DNA of 45,409 bases from Nostoc sp. CHAB 5836 (lineage in GTDB: Bacteria; Cyanobacteriota; Cyanobacteriia; Cyanobacteriales; Nostocaceae). The notes beneath the pieces were generated by a model. It saw only the letters and a program-made list of their open reading frames with translations. It had not been told where the DNA came from and did not search any database. The DNA lies in the NCBI RefSeq assembly GCF_020829445.1, contig NZ_JAIVFV010000043.1:1-45409 (forward strand). Direction: 5' to 3'. This document shows positions 8,285 to 17,477 of this stretch, piece after piece (within the stretch, counting starts at the first letter, position 1; each line of letters starts with the position of its first letter). A program made the translations under genes and the position numbers.

Positions 8285-8917
8285 GTGTCTGTAGGTATTC
8301 TCGGCACCAAGCTGGGCATGACCCAAATATTTGACGAAGCAGGAGTAGCTATTCCTGTGACTGTCATTCAAGCAGGGCCATGCACCGTTACACAAGTTAA
8401 AACAAAACAAACCGACGGTTACTTTGCCATTCAAGTTGGTTATGGCGAAGTCAAACCAAAGGCACTAAACAGACCACTACTGGGTCATTTGGCTAAATCA
8501 TCTGCCCCAGCATTGCGTCACCTAAATGAATATCACACCGATGGCTCTGGTGATTATGCTTTAGGTCAACAGATTAAAGCAGATATTTTTAGCCCAGGTC
8601 AAATTGTCGATGTCGTCGGCACAAGCATCGGTCGCGGCTTTGCGGGAAACCAGAAGCGCAACAACTTTGCTCGTGGGCCGATGTCACACGGTTCTAAAAA
8701 CCACAGAGCGCCAGGTTCTATTGGTGCTGGGACAACACCCGGTCGTGTCTATCCAGGTAAGCGGATGGCAGGACGTTTAGGTGGAAAACGCATCACAATC
8801 CGCAAACTGACCATAGTGCGAGTTGACTCAGAACGCAACTTATTGCTAATTAAAGGAGCCATTCCTGGCAAACCAGGCGCTCTAGTCAGCGTTGTGCCTG
8901 CAAAAATAGTGGGATAG
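8285..8917 (+). CDS. rplC: 50S ribosomal protein L3
   Basis: Early-assembling 23S rRNA-binding protein whose long internal arm reaches towards the peptidyl transferase centre. It has 210 residues, normal for cyanobacteria, with the family start [15 protein letters not shown] and the loop motif [17 protein letters not shown]. It starts with GTG, 11 bases after AAAGGAG. It is the first gene of the cluster; rpsJ, which precedes rplC in E. coli, is absent, as in other cyanobacteria. The TAG stop merges with the first STRR heptamer of the following spacer. Confidence 0.98.
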   Translation: MSVGILGTKLGMTQIFDEAGVAIPVTVIQAGPCTVTQVKTKQTDGYFAIQVGYGEVKPKALNRPLLGHLAKSSAPALRHLNEYHTDGSGDYALGQQIKADIFSPGQIVDVVGTSIGRGFAGNQKRNNFARGPMSHGSKNHRAPGSIGAGTTPGRVYPGKRMAGRLGGKRITIRKLTIVRVDSERNLLLIKGAIPGKPGALVSVVPAKIVG

Positions 8918-9065
8918 TCAAAAGTCATTAGTCAAACGTCATTAGTCATTAGTCATTGGCTAAGGACAAATGGCAAAAGACAAATGACCAATGACGCCAC
9001 GTGCTTAACTTGGGGAGACCCCAAGACCGCAGTGGCTCACCAATGACAAAGGACAAATAACAAAG
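8918..9065. repeat. STRR spacer rplC-rplD with nested palindromic insert
   Basis: A left block of GTCATTA heptamers (about 8922-8959) is followed by a right block of GACAAATG heptamers (about 8962-8994). A short insert ending near 9040 interrupts the right block, which resumes up to the rplD ATG. The two blocks are complementary at about six of every seven positions. Confidence 0.85.
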
Positions 9066-9704
9066 ATGGTTGAAAGCGTAGTTAAAAATTGGCAAGGAGA
9101 ACAGGTCGGCGAGACGACCTTCGAGTTGCGCACTGCCAAAAAAGAAACAGCGTCTCATATTGTGCATCGCGCCTTAGTACGGCAACTGACCAATTCTCGT
9201 CAAGGAAATGCCAGTACAAAAACCCGTGCGGAAGTCAGAGGTGGCGGTCGTAAACCTTGGCGACAAAAAGGTACTGGTCGCGCTCGTGCAGGGTCTATTC
9301 GTTCACCATTGTGGCGTGGTGGTGGTGTGATCTTTGGGCCAAAGCCGAGAGACTTTAACCTCAAGTTGAACCGCAAAGAGCGACGTTTAGCACTGCGGAC
9401 AGCATTTGTCAGCCGCATTGACGACTTGATCGTAGTACAAGAATTTAGCACCGAGCTATCTCGCCCGAAGACTAAAGAATTAGTAGCAGCACTTGCTCGT
9501 TGGGGAGTAGTACCAGAAAGCAAGGCACTGTTAATTTTGTCTGAGATTGCCGATACAGATAATGTTTATTTGTCAGGCCGCAATATTGAAAATTTAAAAC
9601 TAATTGCAGCCGACCAGCTAAATGTTTTTGATTTACTGCACGCTGACAAAATTGTAGTTACGGCATCAGCCCTAGAAAAAATTCAGGAGGTCTACAGTGC
9701 CTAG
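9066..9704 (+). CDS. rplD: 50S ribosomal protein L4
   Basis: 23S rRNA-binding protein with a long loop lining the nascent-peptide exit tunnel. The loop is visible at residues ~50-80 ([19 protein letters not shown]). The product has 212 residues, typical for cyanobacteria. In E. coli L4 also represses its own operon; nothing here shows whether that happens in this organism. The stop overlaps the rplW start by 8 bp, so the two are probably translationally coupled. Confidence 0.98.
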   Translation: MVESVVKNWQGEQVGETTFELRTAKKETASHIVHRALVRQLTNSRQGNASTKTRAEVRGGGRKPWRQKGTGRARAGSIRSPLWRGGGVIFGPKPRDFNLKLNRKERRLALRTAFVSRIDDLIVVQEFSTELSRPKTKELVAALARWGVVPESKALLILSEIADTDNVYLSGRNIENLKLIAADQLNVFDLLHADKIVVTASALEKIQEVYSA

Positions 9705-10011
9705 CTTTGACCCCCGTGACCTTGCCGATTTAGTACGTCGCCCAATCGTCACCGAGAAAGCGACCATTTTGATGGAGCAGAATAAGTATACCTTTGAAGT
9801 AATTCCAAAGGCATCTAAGCCAGAAATCAAGGCTGCGATCGAAGACTTGTTTCAGGTCAAGGTTGTAAAAGTCAACACCATCCTACCACCGCGTAAAAAG
9901 CGGCGCGTTGGTAAATTTATTGGTTATAAACCCCAATATAAGCGAGCCATTATCACCGTCGCACCTGGGGATGAAGACAAGATTAGACAAGTTCTATTCC
10001 CAGAAGTCTAA
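9697..10011 (+). CDS. rplW: 50S ribosomal protein L23
   Basis: Exit-tunnel rim protein that docks trigger factor and the signal recognition particle. It has 104 residues. [24 protein letters not shown] and [21 protein letters not shown] are typical of the family. GTG start overlapping the last codons of rplD, preceded by AGGAGG (within AAATTCAGGAGGTCT), a strong ribosome binding site inside rplD. Confidence 0.98.
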   Translation: MPSFDPRDLADLVRRPIVTEKATILMEQNKYTFEVIPKASKPEIKAAIEDLFQVKVVKVNTILPPRKKRRVGKFIGYKPQYKRAIITVAPGDEDKIRQVLFPEV

Positions 10012-10134
10012 AAAAGTTAGGAGTTAGGAGTTATGAGTTAGGAGTTACTACGCTCAAAACTCAGCACTCAAAATTTCCAACTCAGCACGGGCTAGACGCC
10101 CCGCTATCGCTAACAGCATTCAGCACTTAAAAAT
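10012..10134. repeat. GGAGTTA/ACTCAGC-type STRR spacer rplW-rplB
   Basis: A left block of GTTAGGA heptamers (10015-10046) and a weaker right block of AACTCAGCACT units flank a short GC-rich insert (about 10086-10110). It belongs to a different heptamer family from the GTCATTA arrays but has the same two-block plan. Confidence 0.75.
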
Positions 10135-10998
10135 ATGGGTACTCGTTCTTATCGCCCTTATACCCCCAGCACTCGCCAAGTTACAATCTCTGACTTTGCG
10201 GAAATTACCAAAACCGAGCCAGAGAAATCCTTAACAACCTCAAAGCATCGCGCCAAAGGTCGGAATAATCACGGGCGGATTACTAGTCGTCGCCGGGGTG
10301 GCGGACACAAACAGCTTTATCGGATCATCGATTTCAAAAGGGATAAACATAATATTCCTGCCAAAGTCGCGGCGATTGAATACGATCCTAACCGCAATGC
10401 CAGAATTGCCCTTTTGTATTACCAAGACGGCGAAAAACGGTACATCCTCCACCCCAACGGGTTGAAAGTTGGAACAATAATTATTTCTGGCCCTGAGTCT
10501 CCCTTTGAAGATGGTAATGCCTTACCTCTGTGGAAGATTCCCTTGGGTACTAGTGTTCACAACGTGGAATTCACTCCTGGGAAAGGTGGTCAAATTGTCC
10601 GTGCTGCGGGTGCTAGCGCTCAAGTAGTGGCAAAAGAAGGTAATTATGTAACTCTCAAGTTGCCTTCAGGAGAAGTCCGCTTGATTCGACGCGAGTGCTA
10701 CGCCACTATTGGGCAAGTAGGCAACACCGATGCCAGAAACCTGAGTGCAGGTAAAGCCGGACGAAATCGCTGGAAAGGTCGCCGTCCTAAGGTTAGAGGT
10801 AGCGTCATGAACCCAGTAGATCACCCACATGGTGGTGGTGAAGGTAGAGCGCCTATCGGTAGATCAGGGCCTGTTACACCTTGGGGTAAACCCACATTGG
10901 GTGCGAAGACACGCAATCGCAAGAAACTCAGCAGCAAGTTGATTGTACGTCGTCGCCGTAAGTCTTCTAAACGCGGTCGCGGTGGTCGTGAATCTTAA
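10135..10998 (+). CDS. rplB: 50S ribosomal protein L2
   Basis: Largest and one of the most conserved 50S proteins, needed for subunit association and close to the peptidyl transferase centre. It has 287 residues. The start ([15 protein letters not shown]) is typical, the central SH3/KOW-type RNA-binding region is present, and the C-terminal signature [18 protein letters not shown] includes the conserved His. The tail is very basic. Confidence 0.98.
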   Translation: MGTRSYRPYTPSTRQVTISDFAEITKTEPEKSLTTSKHRAKGRNNHGRITSRRRGGGHKQLYRIIDFKRDKHNIPAKVAAIEYDPNRNARIALLYYQDGEKRYILHPNGLKVGTIIISGPESPFEDGNALPLWKIPLGTSVHNVEFTPGKGGQIVRAAGASAQVVAKEGNYVTLKLPSGEVRLIRRECYATIGQVGNTDARNLSAGKAGRNRWKGRRPKVRGSVMNPVDHPHGGGEGRAPIGRSGPVTPWGKPTLGAKTRNRKKLSSKLIVRRRRKSSKRGRGGRES

Positions 10999-11097
10999 AC
11001 AGTTAGGAGTTATGAGTTATGAGTTATGAGTTGAATCTAACTCCTCACTCCTAACTCCTAACTCCTCACTCCTAACTCCTCACTCCTAAATTTAACT
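10999..11097. repeat. STRR spacer rplB-rpsS (GAGTTAT / AACTCCT heptamers)
   Basis: Left block of GAGTTAG/GAGTTAT units at 11000-11033 and right block of ACTCCTA/ACTCCTC units at 11038-11089. They are complementary and fill nearly the whole spacer. Confidence 0.85.
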
Positions 11098-11376
11098 ATG
11101 GGTCGTTCTCTAAAAAAAGGTCCTTTCGTTGCGGATCATCTTCTAAAGAAAATTGAAAAGCTCAACGACAATAACAAAAAAGAAGTTATTAAAACTTGGT
11201 CACGAGCTTCGACAATTTTACCCCTAATGGTAGGTCACACGATCGCTGTTCACAACGGACGCCAACACGTTCCAGTTTTTGTAAATGAACAGATGGTAGG
11301 ACACAAATTGGGTGAATTTGCCCCAACACGCACCTACAGGGGTCATGGAAAAAGCGACAAAAAAGCAGGTAGGTAG
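11098..11376 (+). CDS. rpsS: 30S ribosomal protein S19
   Basis: Small-subunit head protein that contacts the A-site finger and pairs with S13. It has 92 residues, the standard length. [19 protein letters not shown] and the C-terminal [19 protein letters not shown] are characteristic. Its TAG stop forms the first bases of the following STRR array (TAGTCAT). Confidence 0.98.
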   Translation: MGRSLKKGPFVADHLLKKIEKLNDNNKKEVIKTWSRASTILPLMVGHTIAVHNGRQHVPVFVNEQMVGHKLGEFAPTRTYRGHGKSDKKAGR

Positions 11377-11477
11377 TCATTTGTCATTAGTCATTAGTCA
11401 TTAGTTATTAACTCAGGGCAAAGGACAAAGGACAAAGGACAAATGACAGATGACAAGTGACAAAATTGGAGAAAATT
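11377..11477. repeat. STRR spacer rpsS-rplV
   Basis: Left block of GTCATTA units at 11377-11408 and right block of GACAAAG/GACAAAT units at about 11415-11464. A mini-ORF at 11443 (ATG ACA GAT GAC AAG TGA) overlaps by GTGA a GTG at 11457 that is in frame with rplV. The true rplV ATG is 21 bases further on. Confidence 0.85.
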
Positions 11478-11834
11478 ATGGCTAATGATACTACTGAAGT
11501 AAAAGCGATCGCTCGTTTTATCCGCATCTCGGCCTACAAGGTGCGTCGCGTACTCGATCAAATCCGGGGGCGATCGTACCGAGAAGCGTTAATCATTCTG
11601 GAATTCATGCCCTATCGCGCCACTGATCCCATATTAAAGGTTCTCAGAAGCGCTGCTGCCAATGCCGAACACAACGCTGGATTAGATCGAACTCAACTAG
11701 TGATTACTCAGGCTTATGCCGATCAAGGGCCGCCGTTAAAGCGTTTCCAGCCAAGGGCGCAAGGTCGAGCTTACCAAATTCGCAAGCCGACGTGTCATAT
11801 TACTGTGGCCGTTGCAGCCGCCCCAGGAAAATAA
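11478..11834 (+). CDS. rplV: 50S ribosomal protein L22
   Basis: Binds all domains of 23S rRNA; its beta-hairpin lines the exit tunnel. It has 118 residues from the ATG at 11478, which is preceded by TTGGAGAAA. The in-frame GTG at 11457 lies in STRR sequence and would add seven non-conserved residues. Family features are [20 protein letters not shown] and the C-terminal hairpin [20 protein letters not shown]. Confidence 0.97.
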   Translation: MANDTTEVKAIARFIRISAYKVRRVLDQIRGRSYREALIILEFMPYRATDPILKVLRSAAANAEHNAGLDRTQLVITQAYADQGPPLKRFQPRAQGRAYQIRKPTCHITVAVAAAPGK

Positions 11835-11888
11835 GCTTTTTTTACACGAATAAATTGCGTAAAGTAAGAAATTTTAGAGGAAGCATTC

Positions 11889-12668
11889 GTGGGACAGAAG
11901 ATTCATCCAGTTGGTTTTCGCCTGGGTATTACACATGAACATCAATCCCGTTGGTTTGCTGTTCCTGATCGCTATCCAGAACTTTTGCAAGAAGACTACA
12001 AACTCCGTCAGTACATAGAACAAAAGCTGGGTAGACAAGCTCAAAACAACGCCGGAATTTCCGAAGTGCGGATTGAGCGGAAAGCTGACCAAATCGACTT
12101 AGAAGTACGCACAGCTAGACCAGGCGTAGTCGTCGGACGTGGTGGGCAAGGTATCGAATCCTTACGTACCGGACTCCAAGGACTGTTGGGTAGTAATCGT
12201 CAAATTCGCATTAACGTAGTTGAAGTTCAACGAGTTGATGCTGATGCCTACCTAATTGCTGAATACATTGCTCAACAATTGGAACGTCGGGTTTCCTTTC
12301 GGCGGGTAGTGCGGCAATCGATTCAGCGTGCCCAACGGGCTGGTGTCCAAGGTATTAAAATCCAAGTCAGTGGTCGGCTCAACGGTGCGGAAATCGCCCG
12401 GACAGAGTGGACTCGTGAAGGCAGAGTACCTTTACATACCTTACGGGCTGACATCGACTACTCTTATTGCACAGCAAAAACTGTTTACGGCATTTTGGGT
12501 ATCAAAGTATGGGTGTTTAAAGGAGAAATTATTCCTGGACAAGAACCAGCTCCATTACCACCCGTAAGCCGCGATCCTCGTGATCGTGGCGATCGCGAGC
12601 GTGAACCCCGTCGCCGTCAACAACAACGTCGTCGCCAGCAATTTGAAGACCGCTCAAATGAAGGATAA
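11889..12668 (+). CDS. rpsC: 30S ribosomal protein S3
   Basis: Forms part of the mRNA entry channel and helicase site of the 30S subunit. It has 259 residues and a GTG start after [24 protein letters not shown] opens the protein, a KH type-2 domain with its glycine loop ([13 protein letters not shown]) lies at residues ~75-100, and the S3 C-terminal domain follows. The last ~30 residues are an Arg/Gln/Asp-rich extension that E. coli S3 lacks; its DNA includes a HIP1 octamer near 12590. Confidence 0.98.
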   Translation: MGQKIHPVGFRLGITHEHQSRWFAVPDRYPELLQEDYKLRQYIEQKLGRQAQNNAGISEVRIERKADQIDLEVRTARPGVVVGRGGQGIESLRTGLQGLLGSNRQIRINVVEVQRVDADAYLIAEYIAQQLERRVSFRRVVRQSIQRAQRAGVQGIKIQVSGRLNGAEIARTEWTREGRVPLHTLRADIDYSYCTAKTVYGILGIKVWVFKGEIIPGQEPAPLPPVSRDPRDRGDREREPRRRQQQRRRQQFEDRSNEG

Positions 12669-12769
12669 ATCGTCATTAGTCATTAGTCATTAGTCATTAG
12701 TCATTAGTAAATGGCAGATGACAAATGACAAAGGACAAATGACAAATGACAAATGACAAGTAACAAACC
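12669..12769. repeat. STRR spacer rpsC-rplP with a full mini-ORF relay
   Basis: Left block of GTCATTA units at 12671-12708 and right block of ATGACAA/AGGACAA units at 12711-12766. Four 5-7 codon reading frames start at 12711, 12725, 12739 and 12753. Each stop overlaps the next start by ATGA, and the last stops at 12774-12776, four bases past the A of the rplP ATG. Confidence 0.9.
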
Positions 12770-13195
12770 ATGTTAAGCCCTAGAAGAACTAAATTCCGCA
12801 AACAACAGCGCGGACGGATGGAGGGACTAGCCACCCGTGGTAGTACCCTCAACTTCGGTGATTTTGCACTCCAAGCGCAAGAACCTGCTTGGATTACCTC
12901 CCGGCAAATCGAGGCTTCTCGTCGGGCAATGACCCGTTATATTCGTCGGGGTGGACAAATCTGGATTCGGATTTTCCCTGATAAACCTGTAACCATGCGT
13001 GCTGCTGAAACCCGCATGGGTTCCGGTAAAGGTAATCCAGAGTTTTGGGTAGCTGTAGTCAAGCCAGGGCGAATTTTGTTTGAAATCGGTGGAGTTACTG
13101 AAGAAATAGCGCGTGAAGCTATGCGCTTGGCTTCATTTAAGCTGCCCATAAAAACCAAGTTTATTGTGCGCTCTCAACCACAGGATCAGGAGTAA
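12770..13195 (+). CDS. rplP: 50S ribosomal protein L16
   Basis: Binds near the A site and 5S rRNA region and helps position tRNA. It has 141 residues. The start [19 protein letters not shown] and the central [25 protein letters not shown] are family signatures. Translation probably begins from the ATG directly after the STRR; no clear Shine-Dalgarno is visible. rpmC follows after 3 bp. Confidence 0.98.
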   Translation: MLSPRRTKFRKQQRGRMEGLATRGSTLNFGDFALQAQEPAWITSRQIEASRRAMTRYIRRGGQIWIRIFPDKPVTMRAAETRMGSGKGNPEFWVAVVKPGRILFEIGGVTEEIAREAMRLASFKLPIKTKFIVRSQPQDQE

Positions 13196-13198
13196 CTT

Positions 13199-13426
13199 AT
13201 GCCTCTTCCCAAGATTTCAGAAGCGAGAGAACTAACTGACGAGAAACTCTCTGAAGAAATTGTCGCCATCAAAAGACAACTATTTCAGTTGCGCTTGCAA
13301 AAAGCCACCAGACAACTAGAAAAGCCCCACCAATTTCGACAACTGCGCCACCGCCTAGCTCAATTGCTGACGCTAGAAACAGAACGCAAACGGGCAGCAA
13401 GTCAATCGGCTAAAGAAGAAAAGTAG
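13199..13426 (+). CDS. rpmC: 50S ribosomal protein L29
   Basis: Small helical protein at the tunnel exit beside L23. It has 75 residues in two antiparallel helices (ISEARELTDEKLSEEIVAIKRQLFQLRLQ and the second helix from KPHQFRQLRHRLAQLLTLETERK). The spacing to rplP is 3 bp and to rpsQ 6 bp, with GTAGGAGATT before rpsQ, so these genes form a tight unit. Confidence 0.97.
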   Translation: MPLPKISEARELTDEKLSEEIVAIKRQLFQLRLQKATRQLEKPHQFRQLRHRLAQLLTLETERKRAASQSAKEEK

Positions 13427-13432
13427 GAGATT

Positions 13433-13681
13433 ATGGCAGTTAAAGAACGAGTTGGCTTGGTAGTGAGCGATAAAATGCAAAAAACTGTGGTAGTCGCCAT
13501 AGAAAACCGCGCTCCTCACCCCAAGTACGGCAAAATTGTGGTTAACACCCAAAGATATAAAGTTCACGACGAAGAAAATCAGTGTAAAGTAGGCGATCGC
13601 GTTCGCATTCAGGAAACTAGACCCCTGAGTAAAACCAAGCGCTGGAAAATCACAGAAGTCCTGAACGTCAAGCCTACTTAA
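13433..13681 (+). CDS. rpsQ: 30S ribosomal protein S17
   Basis: 16S rRNA-binding OB-fold protein needed early in 30S assembly. It has 82 residues. The family signature is [19 protein letters not shown] followed by [18 protein letters not shown]. Preceded by AGGAG. Confidence 0.98.
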   Translation: MAVKERVGLVVSDKMQKTVVVAIENRAPHPKYGKIVVNTQRYKVHDEENQCKVGDRVRIQETRPLSKTKRWKITEVLNVKPT

Positions 13682-13727
13682 ACCTCATCGTTGTTACAAA
13701 CTAACAACATTACAAGGGAGAATAATT

Positions 13728-14096
13728 GTGATTCAACCCCAGACTTACTTGAATGTCGCAGATAATAGCGGCGCTCGCAAACTAATGTGTATCCGCATCT
13801 TAGGCGGAGGCAACCGTCGTTATGGTTTTATCGGCGATAAAATTATCGCAGTTGTCAAAGATGCTACACCCAACATGGCTGTAAAAAAGTCTGATGTTGT
13901 GGAAGCAGTAATTGTCCGAACTCGGAAAGCTATGTCTCGTGACAGTGGCATGAGTATTCGTTTTGATGATAACGCTGCGGTGATCATCAACAAAGACGGT
14001 AATCCCAGAGGCACACGGGTTTTTGGCCCAGTTGCCCGGGAACTACGCGATAAAAACTTTACCAAAATCGTTTCTCTGGCTCCGGAGGTGCTTTAA
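13728..14096 (+). CDS. rplN: 50S ribosomal protein L14
   Basis: Subunit-interface protein and, in other organisms, the binding partner of the silencing factor RsfS, whose (shortened) gene is at the end of this window. It has 122 residues and starts [20 protein letters not shown] at a GTG after AGGGAGAA. The stop shares one base with the rplX start (TAATG), indicating coupled translation. Confidence 0.98.
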   Translation: MIQPQTYLNVADNSGARKLMCIRILGGGNRRYGFIGDKIIAVVKDATPNMAVKKSDVVEAVIVRTRKAMSRDSGMSIRFDDNAAVIINKDGNPRGTRVFGPVARELRDKNFTKIVSLAPEVL

Positions 14097-14449
14097 TGGC
14101 AACCAAACAGGGTACACCCAAAGTATTCCACAAAATGCACGTCAAAACTGGCGACACCGTACAAGTGATTGCTGGCAAAGACAAAGGAAAAGTTGGCGAA
14201 ATTACTCAGGCACTTCCCCAACTGAGTAAAGTCATCGTCAAAGGTGTCAACATTAAAACCAAGCACGTCAAACCCCAGCAAGAAGGGGAATCAGGGCGAA
14301 TTATTACCCAAGAATTCCCAATTCATAGCTCCAACGTCATGCTTTATTCCACCAAGCAAAACGTTGCCAGTCGTATTTGTTACACCTTTACCTCCGAAGG
14401 CAAAAAGGTCAGAAAACTCAAGAAAACTGGCGAGATTTTGGATAAATAG
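14096..14449 (+). CDS. rplX: 50S ribosomal protein L24
   Basis: Initiator of 50S assembly that binds the 5' end of 23S rRNA. It has 117 residues. The KOW motif is at about residues 19-35 ([15 protein letters not shown]). A GGAGGTG ribosome binding site lies inside the end of rplN. The TAG stop is part of the first STRR heptamer (TAGTCAT) of the next spacer. Confidence 0.98.
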   Translation: MATKQGTPKVFHKMHVKTGDTVQVIAGKDKGKVGEITQALPQLSKVIVKGVNIKTKHVKPQQEGESGRIITQEFPIHSSNVMLYSTKQNVASRICYTFTSEGKKVRKLKKTGEILDK

Positions 14450-14595
14450 TCATTAGTCATTAGTCATTAGTCATTGGTCATTAGTCATTAGTCATTGATC
14501 TTAGTAAAAGGACAAATGACAAAGGACAAATAACAAAAGACAAAGGACAATAAAAGTTCCCTGACCAAGCCCAGGGATATCAGGACAAAAAAAAT
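14450..14595. repeat. STRR spacer rplX-rplE
   Basis: Left block of GTCATTA/GTCATTG units at 14450-14495 and right block of GACAAAT/GACAAAG units at about 14508-14551. A GC-richer segment follows with a short stem (CCCTG...CAGGG near 14561-14574) just before rplE. Confidence 0.85.
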
Positions 14596-15144
14596 ATGCC
14601 GACAACAAGACTCAAAACCTTATATCAAGAGACAATCGTCCCCAAACTGATCAATCAGTTTCAATATACCAACGTTCATCAAGTACCGAAGTTGGTAAAG
14701 GTTACGATTAACCGAGGTTTGGGTGAAGCAGCTCAAAATGCGAAGTCACTAGAGGCATCCATCAACGAAATTGCCTTGGTAACAGGTCAAAAACCAGTGG
14801 TGACACGGGCGAAAAAGGCGATCGCTGGCTTTAAGATTCGTCAAGGGATGCCTGTGGGGATCATGGTTACTCTCAGATCCGAACGGATGTATGCCTTTTT
14901 TGACCGACTAGTTAGCCTGTCACTACCCAGAATTCGAGATTTTCGCGGCGTTAGCCCTAAAAGCTTTGACGGACGTGGTAACTACACTCTGGGTGTGAGA
15001 GAACAGCTAATTTTTCCAGAAGTCGAGTACGACAGCGTTGATCAAGTGCGTGGGATGGATATTTCCATCATCACCACAGCAAAAAACGACGAAGAGGGAC
15101 GCGCCTTACTTAAAGAATTAGGAATGCCCTTTCGCGATCAGTAA
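14596..15144 (+). CDS. rplE: 50S ribosomal protein L5
   Basis: 5S rRNA-binding protein of the central protuberance that contacts P-site tRNA. It has 182 residues. [20 protein letters not shown] and the C-terminal [17 protein letters not shown] are diagnostic. It is followed by rpsH after 20 bp, with AGAGGGAAC between them. Confidence 0.98.
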   Translation: MPTTRLKTLYQETIVPKLINQFQYTNVHQVPKLVKVTINRGLGEAAQNAKSLEASINEIALVTGQKPVVTRAKKAIAGFKIRQGMPVGIMVTLRSERMYAFFDRLVSLSLPRIRDFRGVSPKSFDGRGNYTLGVREQLIFPEVEYDSVDQVRGMDISIITTAKNDEEGRALLKELGMPFRDQ

Positions 15145-15164
15145 GTTCATCTATAGAGGGAACG

Positions 15165-15566
15165 ATGGCGGCTAACGACACAATTGCAGATATGCTGACG
15201 CGCATCCGCAATGCCAACCTGGCGCGGCATCAAACTACACAAGTGCCAGCGACAAAAATGACCCGCAGCATTGCCAAAGTGCTACGGGAGGAAGGCTTTA
15301 TTGCTGAAATCGAAGAAGCAGAAGAAGGGGTAAAACGCAATCTAGTGATTTCCCTGAAATACAAGGGTAAAACCCGTCAGCCTCTAATCACCGCCTTAAA
15401 GCGAGTGAGTAAGCCTGGCTTGCGTGTTTACTCCAATCGAAAAGAATTACCAAGGGTACTAGGCGGCATTGGCATTGCCATTATTTCTACATCCAGTGGC
15501 ATTATGACTGACCGCGAAGCGCGGCGTCAGAACTTGGGTGGCGAAGTGCTTTGTTACGTTTGGTAG
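15165..15566 (+). CDS. rpsH: 30S ribosomal protein S8
   Basis: Central-domain 16S rRNA-binding protein. In E. coli it also represses the spc operon. It has 133 residues. [19 protein letters not shown] is at the start, and the C-terminal signature [20 protein letters not shown] with GEVLCYVW forms the end. The TAG stop begins the STRR array (TAGTCAT). rpsN (S14), which lies between rplE and rpsH in E. coli, is absent here, as in other cyanobacteria. Confidence 0.98.
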   Translation: MAANDTIADMLTRIRNANLARHQTTQVPATKMTRSIAKVLREEGFIAEIEEAEEGVKRNLVISLKYKGKTRQPLITALKRVSKPGLRVYSNRKELPRVLGGIGIAIISTSSGIMTDREARRQNLGGEVLCYVW

Positions 15567-15659
15567 TCATTGGTCATTAGTCATTGGTCATTAGTCATTT
15601 GTTATTAGTGAAATACAAAGGACAAAGGACAAAGGACAAATAACAAAGGACAAAAAGTC
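15567..15659. repeat. STRR spacer rpsH-rplF
   Basis: Left block of GTCATTG/GTCATTA units at 15567-15608 and right block of GACAAAG units at about 15617-15654. The right block has only AAGGACA/AATAACA units and therefore no ATGs, unlike the blocks before rplP and rplO. Confidence 0.85.
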
Positions 15660-16208
15660 ATGTCTCGTATTGGTAAACGTCCAATTACTATTCCCGCCAA
15701 GGTTCAAGTGGCGATCGATGGTGCAAAGATTGTGGTTAAAGGCCCGAAAGGAGAACTTTCTCGCACTCTCACACCTAATGTCTCAGTCTCTCAAGAGGGA
15801 GAAATATTACAGGTAAATCGTCGCGATGAAACTCGTACCTCAAAGCAATTGCACGGCTTGAGCCGCACTTTAGTTGCGAACATGGTTGAGGGAGTTTCCC
15901 AAGGTTTTCAGCGCCGTTTAGAAATTCAAGGTGTTGGTTATAGGGCACAAGTTCAAGGACGTAACCTAGTTTTGAATATGGGTTACAGTCATCAGGTGCA
16001 AATTGAACCACCAGAAGGAATTCAGTTTGCAGTAGAAGGTACTACTAACGTCATTGTCACCGGCTATGACAAAGAAATCGTCGGGAACACAGCCGCTAAA
16101 ATTCGTGCCGTTCGTCCACCAGAACCTTACAAGGGTAAAGGCATTCGTTATGCCGGAGAAGTGGTCAGACGGAAGGCTGGTAAGACTGGTAAAGGTGGTA
16201 AGAAGTAG
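15660..16208 (+). CDS. rplF: 50S ribosomal protein L6
   Basis: 23S rRNA-binding protein near the factor-binding site, built of two repeated domains. It has 182 residues. [17 protein letters not shown] and the C-terminal [17 protein letters not shown] are diagnostic. Only 2 bp separate it from rplR. Confidence 0.98.
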   Translation: MSRIGKRPITIPAKVQVAIDGAKIVVKGPKGELSRTLTPNVSVSQEGEILQVNRRDETRTSKQLHGLSRTLVANMVEGVSQGFQRRLEIQGVGYRAQVQGRNLVLNMGYSHQVQIEPPEGIQFAVEGTTNVIVTGYDKEIVGNTAAKIRAVRPPEPYKGKGIRYAGEVVRRKAGKTGKGGKK

Positions 16209-16210
16209 AA

Positions 16211-16573
16211 ATGAAACTTACTCGTAGAGAATCAAAAAATCGTCGTCATCGACGCGTTCGTGGCAAAGTTATCGGCTCCCCAGAACGTCCGCGTTTAGCG
16301 GTATTTCGTTCTAATGAGCATATTTATGCCCAAATAATTGATGATACTCAGCATCAAACCATAGTGGCAGCATCGACTGTAGAACCAGAGTTGAAATCTA
16401 GTTTAGCGTCATGTGCAAACCGCGATGCATCGGTGCAAGTTGGTAAATTGATCGCAGTGCGATCGCTAGAAAAAGGCATCACCAAAGTAGTCTTTGATCG
16501 CGGTGGTAACTTATATCATGGTCGTGTCAAAGCACTCGCTGATGCAGCCCGCGAAGCTGGTTTAGATTTCTAA
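16211..16573 (+). CDS. rplR: 50S ribosomal protein L18
   Basis: 5S rRNA-binding partner of L5. It has 120 residues with a basic N-terminus ([19 protein letters not shown]), [20 protein letters not shown] and the terminal [17 protein letters not shown]. The ORF contains a HIP1 octamer near 16460. Confidence 0.98.
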   Translation: MKLTRRESKNRRHRRVRGKVIGSPERPRLAVFRSNEHIYAQIIDDTQHQTIVAASTVEPELKSSLASCANRDASVQVGKLIAVRSLEKGITKVVFDRGGNLYHGRVKALADAAREAGLDF

Positions 16574-16766
16574 AGTCATTGGTCATTGGTCATTGGTCAT
16601 TAGTCATTAGTCATTAGTCATTGGTCACTTGTACTGAGCGACTTGTACTGAGCGTAGTCGAAGTAAGTCGAGGTAACTCCAAGTATTACTGAATAAACAA
16701 AGGACAAAGGACAAAGGACAAATGACAAAGGACAACTGACAACTAACGTTCACCAGAGCATAAATT
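16574..16766. repeat. STRR spacer rplR-rpsE with nested CACTTGTACTG insert
   Basis: Left block of GTCATTG/GTCATTA units at 16576-16626, then an inserted unit at 16626-16690 (CACTTGTACTGAGCG repeated, ending in CGAAGTAAGTCGAGG), then a right block of GACAAAG units at 16697-16747. The insert begins exactly after a GTCA of the array. Confidence 0.85.
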
Positions 16767-17294
16767 ATGGCAACAGAGCGTAAAAGTAGAACAAAGCGTG
16801 CCAAAAAAGAAGAAACCACTTGGCAAGAGCGGGTTATCCAAATCCGCCGCGTAAGTAAAGTGGTCAAAGGTGGTAAAAAACTCAGCTTCCGAGCGATCGT
16901 TGTCGTTGGTAACGAACGCGGTCAAGTTGGAGTTGGAGTAGGCAAAGCTTCAGATGTAATCGGTGCCGTCAAAAAAGGCGTAGCCGACGGCAAAAAACAC
17001 CTGATTGATGTCCCAATCACTAAATCCAACTCCATCCCCCATCCCATTGATGGTGTCGGTGGCGGTGCAAAAGTGATTATGCGTCCAGCCTCACCTGGTA
17101 CTGGGGTAATTGCTGGTGGTGCTGTGCGAACTGTGTTGGAATTAGCAGGAGTTCGTAACGTTTTAGCCAAACAACTAGGCTCCAACAATCCGCTCAATAA
17201 TGCTAGAGCCGCAGTTAATGCCTTATCTACACTGCGTACCCTTGCTGAAGTCGCCGAAGATCGCGGTATTCCTATTCAAAATCTCTACATCTAA
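16767..17294 (+). CDS. rpsE: 30S ribosomal protein S5
   Basis: Decoding-fidelity and mRNA-channel protein. It has 175 residues with a basic N-terminus and a dsRBD-like domain at ~residues 28-90 ([20 protein letters not shown]). The C-terminal domain contains [20 protein letters not shown]. rpmD (L30), which follows in E. coli, is missing, which is normal for cyanobacteria; rplO comes next. Confidence 0.98.
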   Translation: MATERKSRTKRAKKEETTWQERVIQIRRVSKVVKGGKKLSFRAIVVVGNERGQVGVGVGKASDVIGAVKKGVADGKKHLIDVPITKSNSIPHPIDGVGGGAKVIMRPASPGTGVIAGGAVRTVLELAGVRNVLAKQLGSNNPLNNARAAVNALSTLRTLAEVAEDRGIPIQNLYI

Positions 17295-17477
17295 TTTAGT
17301 CATTGGTCATTAGTCATTGGTCATTAGTCATTGGTCATTGGTCACTTGTACTGAGCGACTTGTGCCGAGCGACTTGTACTATTGCTAGTCGAAGTCTTAG
17401 TGAATCACAAAGGACAAATGACAAAGGACAAATGACAAAGGACAAATGACAAACCACAAATGAGAAGTTGATAACTT
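17295..17477. repeat. STRR spacer rpsE-rplO with nested insert and mini-ORF relay
   Basis: Left block of GTCATTG/GTCATTA units at 17299-17343, an insert of CACTTGTACTGAGCG-type units at 17343-17399, and a right block of GACAAAT/GACAAAG units at 17406-17462. Mini-ORFs begin at 17418, 17432, 17446 and 17460 with ATGA overlaps. The last ends at 17471, six bases before the rplO ATG. Confidence 0.88.

Noticed and set aside
11374..11464. CRISPR-like regular repetition
   Set aside because: The units are contiguous 7-mers without spacers, and no cas gene is present; these are STRR arrays.
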